From contig NZ_JAUZEE010000011.1 of assembly GCF_030705305.1 (NCBI RefSeq), forward strand, positions 1 to 64,000: DNA of 64,000 nucleotides, read 5' to 3'. Source of the DNA: Leptothrix discophora. Its GTDB lineage: Bacteria; Pseudomonadota; Gammaproteobacteria; Burkholderiales; Burkholderiaceae_C. The translations under genes and the position numbers were made by a program. This document shows, piece by piece, positions 8,887-16,127 of this stretch; positions within the stretch are counted from its first letter, which is position 1, and each line of letters opens with the position of its first letter. The notes under the pieces are model-generated. The model saw only the letters and a program-made list of their open reading frames with translations, had not been told where the DNA came from and did no database searches.

Positions 8887-8893
8887 GTTCCGT

Positions 8894-9706
8894 TCAGCGG
8901 ATCCGGCGGCTGATGCCGGTCAGCTTTTCCATCGTCACCATCAGGATCAGCGTGGCGAAGACCATCAGGCTGGCGACGGCGGCGATGCTCACGTCGAGCT
9001 TGCTTTCCAGGTCCTGCCACATGCGGATGGGCAGCATGTCGGTCTGCGCATCGCGCAGGAACAGCGACACCGGCACGTTGTCGAACGAGGACATGAAGGT
9101 GATGAAGGCCCCGGCGGCGATGCCTGGGGCGATCAGCGGCAGCGTCACGCGGCGGAAGGTGTAGAGCCGTCCGGCGCCCAGGCTGGCCGAGCTTTCCAGC
9201 AGCACCGAGGGCAGCTGCGCCAGCGCCGCCACGGTGGTGCGGATCACGTAGGGCACGCCGACGACGGTGTGGCCGATCACCAGCGTGGCCAGCGACAGGC
9301 CCACGCCGATGCGCGAGAAGTAGATCAGCGCGGCCAGCCCGAAGGCCAGCGCCGGCAGCACCAGCGGCGACATGAAGAAGCTGTCGAGCACGCGGGCCAT
9401 CGCATGTTCGGACCGGGCGATGGCCAGCGCGGCCGACACGCCCAGCAGCACCGACAGCGCGGTCGCCGCCAGCGCGACCTTCAGGCTGTTCATGGCCGCG
9501 TACTGCAGCTGCCAGGCATCGACCAGGGCGGTGTACCAGCGCAGCGAGTAGGCCGGCGGCGGGAACTTCAGCGAGTAGCCGTCGGAGAAGGACACGATCA
9601 CCACCACCAGCGTGGGCGCGAGCAGCAGCGCTGCGGCCAGCAGCGCGAGGCCGCCGAGCAGGCCATGCAGCGTGATCGTCGAGAGGTCATGGCGACGTGC
9701 GGACAT
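8894..9706 (-). CDS. ABC transporter permease, PotC-like
   Basis: Inner-membrane permease of 270 residues with about six membrane segments. The cytoplasmic EAA-type loop reads ESSASLGAGRLYTFRRVTLP, the docking site for the ATPase. It belongs to the spermidine/putrescine (PotC) group of permeases. The gene follows the PotB-like permease by 22 bp and ends 7 bp before the hydantoinase start, so import and ring opening are probably co-expressed. The family name reflects homology; the substrate here is more likely a cyclic amide or ureide given the neighbours, which is inference. Confidence 0.9.
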   Translation of the reverse strand: MSARRHDLSTITLHGLLGGLALLAAALLLAPTLVVVIVSFSDGYSLKFPPPAYSLRWYTALVDAWQLQYAAMNSLKVALAATALSVLLGVSAALAIARSEHAMARVLDSFFMSPLVLPALAFGLAALIYFSRIGVGLSLATLVIGHTVVGVPYVIRTTVAALAQLPSVLLESSASLGAGRLYTFRRVTLPLIAPGIAAGAFITFMSSFDNVPVSLFLRDAQTDMLPIRMWQDLESKLDVSIAAVASLMVFATLILMVTMEKLTGISRRIR

Positions 9707-9728
9707 GGGGTGCGGCTCCGGGTGAGGC

Positions 9729-10607
9729 TCAGGTCGTCGCGCGACCGCGGCTGGCGCGGCCCAGCAGGTTGAGCACGCTGACGCAGCCCAGCACCGCGAC
9801 CAGGAAGACCAGCGACAGCGCGGCGGCGAACGGCCAGTTCTGCAGCGACGAGGCCTGCTGGTAGATGTACATCGGCATGAACAGCATCTGCCCGCCGCCG
9901 ATCAGCGACTGCGAGATGAAGGCCGTCACCGAGGCCGCGAAGGTCAGCAGCGCACCGGCCACGATGCCCGGCAGCGACAGCGGCAGCGTGATCAGCCCGA
10001 AGGTGCGCCAGGCGCTGGCGCCCAGCGCGGCCGAGGCCTGTTCCAGGTTGGGGTCGAGCTTCTGCAGCGCGGTGATCAGCGGCAGCACCATCAGCGGCAG
10101 CTGCACGTTGGCCAGCGCCACCACCAGGCCGCCGCGGGTGTAGAGCAGCTTGAGCGGACCCTCGATCCAGCCGAGGTCCACGAGCGCCGTGTTGACGATG
10201 CCCTGCCGGCCCAGGATCACGACCCAGGCGAAGGTCCGCACCACCACGCTGGTCAGCAGCGGCATCACGATCAGCAGCATCAGCAGCTGCTGCAGCCAGG
10301 CGGGGCTGCGCACATGGGTCCACGCCAGCGCATAGCCCAGCAGCAGGCACAGGGCGGTCACCTGCACGCCCAGCCACAGCGTGTCGGCCAGCACCGGCAG
10401 CGTGAAGTCGTCGCTTGCCACCCGCACGAACTGCGCCGCGCCCATGCTGCCCAGGCTGGTGTCGTTGTACAGCGCGATCAGCACCAGCATCAGCAGCGGC
10501 GCGGCGAAGAACAGCAGGAAGAACCCGGCCAGCGGCGTGGCGAACCACAGGCTGGTCGTGGTGACCGGGGCCGAGCGGGGAGGCGAGTGCAGGGTGAGGG
10601 TCGTCAT
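9729..10607 (-). CDS. ABC transporter permease, PotB-like
   Basis: Inner-membrane permease of 292 residues with six predicted membrane segments and the EAA loop EQASAALGASAWRTFGLITLP, split here by only conservative changes from the consensus. It pairs with the PotC-like permease downstream to form the heterodimeric channel. A 190-bp gap separates it from the binding-protein gene upstream; this gap carries two copies of a GC-rich REP-like repeat, which may lower downstream expression relative to the binding protein. Confidence 0.9.
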   Translation of the reverse strand: MTTLTLHSPPRSAPVTTTSLWFATPLAGFFLLFFAAPLLMLVLIALYNDTSLGSMGAAQFVRVASDDFTLPVLADTLWLGVQVTALCLLLGYALAWTHVRSPAWLQQLLMLLIVMPLLTSVVVRTFAWVVILGRQGIVNTALVDLGWIEGPLKLLYTRGGLVVALANVQLPLMVLPLITALQKLDPNLEQASAALGASAWRTFGLITLPLSLPGIVAGALLTFAASVTAFISQSLIGGGQMLFMPMYIYQQASSLQNWPFAAALSLVFLVAVLGCVSVLNLLGRASRGRATT

Positions 10608-10636
10608 CGCGCGAAGGCTCGTGGTGGATCAACGCG

Positions 10637-10792
10637 GACGCAGCCGGCGCCGGGCCGCCCCAAGGCGGCTGCGCGCCCCCTCGGGGGGCAGGAGCGCAGC
10701 GACGTGGGGGCCACAACGACGCAGCCGGCGCCGGGCCGCCCCAAGGCGGCTGCGCGCCCCCTCGGGGGGCAGGAGCGCAGCGACGTGGGGGC
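10637..10792. repeat. Tandem pair of a 75-bp REP-like palindromic repeat
   Basis: Two identical 75-bp copies lie at 10637-10711 and 10718-10792, separated by 6 bp. Each copy can form hairpins: GCCGCC-CCAA-GGCGGC and a run of C pairing with a run of G (GCCCCCTCGGGGGGC). They fill the gap between the binding-protein gene and the permease genes of the ABC operon. GC-rich repeats of this general kind are common in intergenic DNA of Burkholderiales; a role in transcript stability or attenuation, as for REP elements between malE and malF in E. coli, is inference. Confidence 0.85.
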
Positions 10793-10797
10793 TGACA

Positions 10798-11838
10798 TCA
10801 AAGTTTGATTTCTTTGTTGAAGCGATCGATCCACGCCGGGCGCTGCTCGTTGATCTTCTTCCAGTCCTGGAACACGAACTTCTTCTTCATCTCGGCCTGG
10901 TCGCGGGCCAGCACCTTGGCGATCTCGCCTTCCATCTTCACCTTGCCGTGCGTGGGCACGACGAGGTAGGGCGACTGCATCAGGCGGGTCTGCACCTCGG
11001 GCGACAGCGCGGTGTCGATCAGCAGCGCGGCCAGGGCCTTGTTGGGCGAGTTCTTGACGATGTGCACGCTGGTCTTGAAGGCGATGGCACCTTCCTTCGG
11101 CGCCACGAACTCGACCGGCACGCCGCGTGCCTTGAGGATCTGGATGGCGTTGAAGTTGCCCGGGCTGATGTCGATCTGGCCCTGCTGGTAGAGCGCGGCC
11201 AGGGCACCCGGGTTGGCCGCCACGGCCGCCAGGCTGGGCTTGAGTTCGCTGATCTTCCTGAACGCCGGCTCGATGTTCGACTCGTTGCCGCCGTGCATGC
11301 GCGCGAGTTCGACCATGAAGCCAGTGCCCAGCGTCGAGTTCATGTTGGTGATGCCGACGCGGCCCTTGTACTCGGGCTTCCACAGGTCGGCCCAGGAGGT
11401 CGGCGGCGTCTTGATCTTCTCGGGGTTGTAGGTCAGGCCGACGACCTGGAAGAACATCGCCGGGCCGTGCGGGTCCTGCGCCTCGGTGATCAGGTCGCCG
11501 TAGTGCTTGCTCTGGGCGACCGGGAAGGGCTCGACCAGGTCCTGCGCGATGGCGGTCAGCGCCGGACCCGGATCGTGCAGCATCACGTCGATGGGCGGGT
11601 TGTTGCGCGCGGCGGTGACCTTGGCGATCTGGTCGACCGACAGCATCGGGTCGAGCAGCACCTCGTTGCCGGACTTGCGGAAGGCCGGCACCAGCACGTC
11701 GCGGTGGGCTTCCTCCCAGCTGCCGGTGAAGGTGGCGAAGACCAGCTTGCGGGCCTGCGCACGGGTCAGTTGCGGGAACAGCGTCATCGCGCTGAGGGTC
11801 AGCGCGGAGCCGAGCAGCGAGCGGCGGTCGAGGGTCAT
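10798..11838 (-). CDS. ABC transporter substrate-binding protein, PotD/family 1 type
   Basis: A 346-residue periplasmic binding protein. The N-terminus MTLDRRSLLGSALTLSAMTL has a twin-arginine-like pair followed by a hydrophobic stretch and a likely cleavage after TRAQA, so export may use Tat. The mature part begins KLVFATFTGSWEEAHRDVLV, as in iron/spermidine/thiamine-type extracellular solute-binding proteins. The ATPase gene lies 69 bp upstream and the permeases downstream past the REP pair, giving the order ATPase, binding protein, two permeases, hydantoinase. Ligand cannot be read from sequence; the hydantoinase context favours a hydantoin, pyrimidine or amide. Confidence 0.9.
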   Translation of the reverse strand: MTLDRRSLLGSALTLSAMTLFPQLTRAQARKLVFATFTGSWEEAHRDVLVPAFRKSGNEVLLDPMLSVDQIAKVTAARNNPPIDVMLHDPGPALTAIAQDLVEPFPVAQSKHYGDLITEAQDPHGPAMFFQVVGLTYNPEKIKTPPTSWADLWKPEYKGRVGITNMNSTLGTGFMVELARMHGGNESNIEPAFRKISELKPSLAAVAANPGALAALYQQGQIDISPGNFNAIQILKARGVPVEFVAPKEGAIAFKTSVHIVKNSPNKALAALLIDTALSPEVQTRLMQSPYLVVPTHGKVKMEGEIAKVLARDQAEMKKKFVFQDWKKINEQRPAWIDRFNKEIKL

Positions 11839-11907
11839 GGCAGGTCCTGTGACGTGGAAGTTGAGGGTCGGGCGAACAGGTGGCTCAGTCCATGAGCCAG
11901 CGAGAGA

Positions 11908-13011
11908 TCAGGGCGCGGCGAACAGGCTGACGGCCTCGGGCGCGACCGGCCGCACCCGCACCGGCGTGGCGGCGGCGCGCGCCTGGGAGCCGGGGCTGCG
12001 TGGCTCGCTCAGCTTGATCGGCCGGCCGCTGCCGGTGCGCAGCTCGTGCACCAGCGTCGCACCCAGCGCCATGCCCAGCTCGACGTGCGCGCCCAGCGTG
12101 GCCGGGTCGTCCGGCGAGGCCGCGTCCAGCCGCAGGTTTTCGGGCCGCACGCAGGCGATCACCGCGCTGCCGGCGGCCAGTGGGCTGCGCGGCGCCCGGG
12201 CCTGCCAGAGCGCGCCGCCGTCGTCCAGGCGGACCCAGGCGCGTTCGCCGTCGATGCCTTCGAGCCGGCCGGACAGCACGTTGGCGCTGCCGACGAACTG
12301 GTTGACGAAGAAGGTCGCCGGGCGGTCGTAGACGGTCTCGGGCGCATCGAACTGTTCGAGCTTGCCGTGGCTCAGCACGGCGACGCGGTCGGCCATGCCC
12401 AGCGCCTCCTCCTGGTCGTGCGTGACGATCAGCGTGGTCGTGCCGGCACTGCGCTGGATGCGCTTGATCTCGATCTGCATGTCCAGGCGCAGGCTCTTGT
12501 CGAGCGCCGAGAAGGGCTCGTCGAGCAGCAGCACGCGCGGCTCGATGGCCAGCGCCCGCGCCAGCGCGACGCGCTGCTGCTGGCCGCCCGACAGCTCGCG
12601 GGTCTGGCGCTGCGCCAGGTGGCCCATCTGCACCAGCTCCAGCATGTCGGCCACGCGCTGGCGAGCGGCGGCCTTGTCGGTGCCGCGTGCGGCCAGGCCG
12701 TAGCCGACGTTCTCGGCCACGCTCATGTGCGGGAACAGCGCGTAGTTCTGGAACACGATGCCGACGTCGCGCCGGTTCGGCGGCAGGTCGTCGATGCGGC
12801 GCTCGCCGACCACCACCTTGCCGCTGGTCTGCGCGATGAAGCCGGCCACGATGCGCAGCAGCGTGGTCTTGCCGCAGCCGCTCGGCCCCAGCAGCGCGAC
12901 CAGCTCGCCGGCCTGCACTTCCAGGGTCACGTGGTCCACCGCCAGCGTCGAGCCGTAGCGGTGAACGATGTCGTCGAGGGTCAGGGGCTGACCGGGATGG
13001 GTGGCGCTCAT
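11908..13011 (-). CDS. ABC transporter ATP-binding protein, PotA-like
   Basis: A 367-residue ATPase that powers the PotBCD-like importer. Visible motifs are Walker [10 protein letters not shown], the Q-loop in FQNYALFP, signature LSGGQQQR, Walker B VLLLDEPFSALD and the H-loop VTHDQEE, followed by a C-terminal TOBE domain from about residue 240. I chose the ATG at 13011 (MSATHPGQP) because it gives the normal family length; the longer frame upstream has no similarity and would cover the divergent promoter. The gene is the first of the leftward operon and faces the amidase gene across 227 bp containing two inverted operator-like sites. Confidence 0.93.
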   Translation of the reverse strand: MSATHPGQPLTLDDIVHRYGSTLAVDHVTLEVQAGELVALLGPSGCGKTTLLRIVAGFIAQTSGKVVVGERRIDDLPPNRRDVGIVFQNYALFPHMSVAENVGYGLAARGTDKAAARQRVADMLELVQMGHLAQRQTRELSGGQQQRVALARALAIEPRVLLLDEPFSALDKSLRLDMQIEIKRIQRSAGTTTLIVTHDQEEALGMADRVAVLSHGKLEQFDAPETVYDRPATFFVNQFVGSANVLSGRLEGIDGERAWVRLDDGGALWQARAPRSPLAAGSAVIACVRPENLRLDAASPDDPATLGAHVELGMALGATLVHELRTGSGRPIKLSEPRSPGSQARAAATPVRVRPVAPEAVSLFAAP

Positions 13012-13053
13012 GGCAGCCTGTTTTGCAACCGCCGTGCCAGGCGTCCGGATTCG

Positions 13054-13193
13054 TTTTGTATCCAATCTTGAAGACCCCGTTTCCGCCCATTCACCCTCGC
13101 GGATGCCGCTTGGAATCGGACTTGCAAGCGGGTCCTCACCGATCGGCGGGCGATCGGCCGGCCTCCAGTTGCCGCACCGATCTGGATACAAAA
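13054..13193. promoter_or_regulatory. Pair of inverted operator-like sites in the divergent promoter
   Basis: TTTTGTATCCA at 13054-13064 and its exact reverse complement TGGATACAAAA at 13183-13193 lie near the two ends of the 227-bp gap between the ABC ATPase and the amidase. Each half resembles the TTGTAnnCAA-type sites of FadR/VanR-class GntR regulators. The nearby GntR/FCD gene at 14717-15454 is the natural candidate to bind both and control the two divergent transcripts. The repeat is seen directly; the binding is inference. Confidence 0.6.
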
Positions 13194-13238
13194 GCGGACC
13201 CGCCTTGGTGCACCCCGCGCCGACCTGGAGCCCATGCC

Positions 13239-14678
13239 ATGACCTTCCCCGATCCGACGCTGCCGCTGCACCGCTGGCCGGCCCGTGCGCTGGCCGCCGC
13301 CGTGCGGGCCGGCCGGCTCAGCGCCGAGGCGATCGCGCAGGCGCAGTGCGCGCGCATCGCCGCGCTGCAGCCGCAGCTCAACGCCTTCGTCGACCATGAG
13401 CCGGACCTCGTGCTGGCCGAGGCCCGCGCGGTCGACGCCCGGCTGGCCGCCGGGGCCGACCTGCCGCTGGCGGGCGTGCCCTTCACGGTCAAGGACAACC
13501 TCTGGATCGGCGGCCGGCCGGCCACCTTCGGCTCCAGGGTGTACGCCGACTTCATCGCGCTGCAGGACAGCTGGTGCGTGGCGCGGCTGCGTGAACTCGG
13601 CGCGGTCGCGCTGGGGCTGACGGCCTGCTCGGAGTTCGCCTGCAAGGGCATCACCGCGACGCCGCTGCACGGCGTCACCCGCAACCCCTGGGACCTGACG
13701 CGCACGCCGGGCGGATCGTCCGGCGGCGCGGTCGCCGCGCTGGCCTCGGGCATCGGCGCGCTGGCCCTGGCCACCGATGCGGGCGGGTCGACGCGCCGCC
13801 CGGCCGCCCACACCGGCCTGGTCGGCATGAAGCCCACGCTCGGCCGGGTGCCCAACCCGCAGGGCTTCGACGACCCGAACCACCTGCTGTCGGTGATCGG
13901 CCAGCTCGGCCGCGACGTCGAGGACGTCGCCTGGATGCTGGACCTGCTGAGCGCCTGGTCGCCGGCCGACCCGCTGTCTTGCCCCGCCTTCGGGCGCAGC
14001 GAGCTGATGCGCGCGCTGAAGGACCCGCTGCCGCCGCTGCGGCTGGCCTGGTCGCCCGGCCTGGGCTGCGGCTACCCGATCGATGCGGACGTGCTGGCCG
14101 CGCTGGAGGCCGCGATCGAACGCCTGCGCCAGGCGGGCTGGCAGATCGAGCGGGCCGATCCGGCCTGGCCCGAGTCGGCCCGCGAATACCCGCTGATCGC
14201 CCTGCAGCAGGCCGGCCTGGCGCAGCTGCACGGCGAGCGCTGGCGACGCGAGCCCGAGCTGTTCGACCCCGACATCGGCGCGCAGATCGAGCTGGGACTG
14301 GCGCTGAGCGGCACCCGCATTGCCGAGGTGCTGCGCCTGCGCGAGCAGATCCACCACCGCTTCGAGGCCCTGTTCGCGCGGCACGACGCGCTGCTGTGCC
14401 CGGTCTCGCCGGTCGAGGCCTGGCCGGTCGGCCTGCTCGGCCCGGCCACCATCGGCGGCCAGCCGGCCGGGCCGCGTGGCCATGCGGCCTACACGCCGTG
14501 GTTCAACTACGCCGGGCTGCCGGCGCTGTCGCTGCCCTGCGGCCTGGGCCGGCAAGGCCTGCCGGTGGGCCTGCAGATCGCCGCACCGCGCTTCCGTGAC
14601 GACCTCGTGCTGCGGCTGGCCTGGCAGGCCGAACAGGTGCTGGGGCCGCAGCCGGTCGCGCCGTGGATGACGGTCTGA
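13239..14678 (+). CDS. Amidase-signature family hydrolase
   Basis: A 479-residue amidase-signature enzyme. The Ser-cis-Ser-Lys triad is visible: Lys85 in FTVKDNLW, the cis-serine in GGSSGG (about 160-161) and the nucleophile Ser184 in DAGGSTRRPA. Such enzymes hydrolyse small amides; GatA of the tRNA amidotransferase is related, but the lack of gatB/gatC nearby and the divergence from a hydantoinase/ABC operon point to a catabolic amidase, perhaps cleaving an N-carbamoyl or mono-amide product. The start at 13239 lies just after GGAG (13227-13230). The stop is followed by a 14-bp tandem duplication that places TGA in each frame. Confidence 0.9.
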   Translation: MTFPDPTLPLHRWPARALAAAVRAGRLSAEAIAQAQCARIAALQPQLNAFVDHEPDLVLAEARAVDARLAAGADLPLAGVPFTVKDNLWIGGRPATFGSRVYADFIALQDSWCVARLRELGAVALGLTACSEFACKGITATPLHGVTRNPWDLTRTPGGSSGGAVAALASGIGALALATDAGGSTRRPAAHTGLVGMKPTLGRVPNPQGFDDPNHLLSVIGQLGRDVEDVAWMLDLLSAWSPADPLSCPAFGRSELMRALKDPLPPLRLAWSPGLGCGYPIDADVLAALEAAIERLRQAGWQIERADPAWPESAREYPLIALQQAGLAQLHGERWRREPELFDPDIGAQIELGLALSGTRIAEVLRLREQIHHRFEALFARHDALLCPVSPVEAWPVGLLGPATIGGQPAGPRGHAAYTPWFNYAGLPALSLPCGLGRQGLPVGLQIAAPRFRDDLVLRLAWQAEQVLGPQPVAPWMTV

Positions 14679-14716
14679 GGAAGGCGGCCTGAGGAAGGCG
14701 GCCTGAGCCGGCTGGA

Positions 14717-15454
14717 TCAGCCCAGCAGCACCGTCGCCAGGTCGTCGTCGTCCGGCACGGGCTCGGGGCCGTCGTCGGCCAGCAGGCCGAGCGCCTGCGC
14801 GATGTGGGCGAGGTGGTGGTCCATCAGGTGGCAGGCGCGCTCGGCGTCGCCGGCCTCGATCGCGTCGATCAGGCGGGTGTGCTCGTCGTTCGGGCAGGCC
14901 GCCGCGGTCGGGGCCTCGAAGCTCAGGATGGCCAGGCAGGTCAGCGGCGTCAGCTCCCGCATCATGCGGTGCGAGATGCCGCTGCCGCTCAGCTCGGCCA
15001 GCAGCACGTGGAACTCGCCGGACAGCCGCACGGCAGCGCGCCGGTCGCCGCGGGCGTGGGCCTGGTGCTCGCGCTCGACCAGCGCGCGCAGGCGCCGCAC
15101 CGCGTCGCGCGCCTGGCCCAGCGCCAGCCGGCGCAGCAGGCGCCGGACGATGCCCGGTTCGAGCGTGCGGCGCACCTCCAGCACGTCCAGCGCCTCGGCG
15201 GCGCTGGGGGTGGTGACGAAGGCACCGCGGTTGGGGATCAGCGTGACCAGCTGCTCCACCGCCAGCCGCTGCAGCACGCCGCGCACCTGGGTGCGGCTGA
15301 CGTGGAACAGCTCGGCCACGCGCTCCTCGGTCAGCTTGGTGCCGGGCAGCAGGCGGTGTTCGACGATCGCGGTGTAGATCCGCGCGTGGATGTCGTCCTT
15401 GGACGCGGCGGCAGCGGCCCGGCGCGGACGGCCGGCGAGGGGGGGCAGGGACAT
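14717..15454 (-). CDS. GntR-family transcriptional regulator, FCD (FadR) subfamily
   Basis: A 245-residue regulator with an N-terminal winged helix-turn-helix (about residues 15-80; EERVAELFHVSRTQVRGVL) and a C-terminal FCD ligand-binding helical bundle (FHVLLAELSGSG and the later HxxxH-type helices DHHLAHI). Members sense small carboxylates or related metabolites through a metal site. It is convergent with the amidase gene (38 bp between stops) and is the only regulator of the ureide locus, so it probably binds the inverted TTTTGTATCCA sites at 13054 and 13183. Start chosen at the ATG 15454, since the upstream extension is low-complexity. Confidence 0.9.
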   Translation of the reverse strand: MSLPPLAGRPRRAAAAASKDDIHARIYTAIVEHRLLPGTKLTEERVAELFHVSRTQVRGVLQRLAVEQLVTLIPNRGAFVTTPSAAEALDVLEVRRTLEPGIVRRLLRRLALGQARDAVRRLRALVEREHQAHARGDRRAAVRLSGEFHVLLAELSGSGISHRMMRELTPLTCLAILSFEAPTAAACPNDEHTRLIDAIEAGDAERACHLMDHHLAHIAQALGLLADDGPEPVPDDDDLATVLLG

Positions 15455-15518
15455 GGCGGGTGCATTTGAGCAAACGCCATGCCGGCGCGCATCCGCACGG
15501 GATGCGCGGCGCCGTCGG

Positions 15519-15893
15519 TCAGCGCGCGGCGGTGCTGATGACCGGCGCCGGGGCGGGGGTCCAGACCACGCTGGCCGGCGGCTGGACCAGGAAGGTGTTA
15601 GCGTCGACGGTCGAGCCGCCGGCGGCCAGCCGTGCGCGGGCCTGGATGGCCGGGTGCTCGGCGTTCGCGTGTTGCACGGCCCAGCGCGGGCTGGCCGGGT
15701 GGCCGACCAGGTGCGGGGCGGCATCACGGGCCTGCACTTCGGCGATCACGGCCGGCGCGGCATCGACCCGCGCGGCGGTGGCCGGGTGGCTGAAGGGCAG
15801 CGCGGCTTCGGCTGGGGCGCTGGCCATGGCCAGCAGCGCGGTGGCGGAGATGGCGGCGAACAGCGTGGCAGCGGCAAGGTGCCTGGAAGACAT
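15519..15893 (-). CDS. Small secreted protein of unknown function
   Basis: A 124-residue protein with a clear Sec signal peptide (MSSRHLAAATLFAAISATAL through APAEA, cleavage near residue 30). The rest is rich in Ala, Pro, His and Val, has repeated HPA motifs (SHPATA, GHPASP, EHPAIQ) and no cysteine, with no domain I recognise. AAGGA lies 6 bp before the ATG at 15893, supporting that start. It stands alone between the GntR regulator and the RNA helicase. The composition suggests an unstructured periplasmic or surface protein; no function is claimed. Confidence 0.65.
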   Translation of the reverse strand: MSSRHLAAATLFAAISATALLAMASAPAEAALPFSHPATAARVDAAPAVIAEVQARDAAPHLVGHPASPRWAVQHANAEHPAIQARARLAAGGSTVDANTFLVQPPASVVWTPAPAPVISTAAR

Positions 15894-15964
15894 GGCGGTT
15901 CCTTCGTGGAGAACGTGACAGGAAGGCGGCGCATTCATGTTGCGACGCAGCATGATCAGTGTAA

Positions 15965-15978
15965 ACCCTAGGTTTTGG
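15965..15978. promoter_or_regulatory. CTAGG-centred near-palindrome upstream of the secreted-protein gene
   Basis: AAACCCTAGGTTTT is a nearly perfect inverted repeat in an AT-rich island of otherwise GC-rich DNA, 72 bp before the start of the secreted-protein gene at 15893 and upstream of the divergent helicase. A similar CTAGG arrangement occurs at 46199-46222 in front of the polyol operon. It could be an operator or part of a promoter; no regulator is identified. Confidence 0.35.
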
Positions 15979-16127
15979 GCGCCACCTGGCCGCCCCCAAG
16001 ACCGGTGACCGGATCCGGAAAAACTGCACGAGGCTGGCGCCAGCACCCGTCCAGCACCCCTGCCCGTCACAATCGCGCTCCGGTCAGCGGCCGCCAGACG
16101 CCGCGCCGCGGTCACCCTGGAATCCCC

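Noticed and set aside
7333-8913. Long plus-strand frame across the hydantoinase gene
   Set aside because: Shadow frame; the opposite strand carries an intact, motif-complete enzyme.
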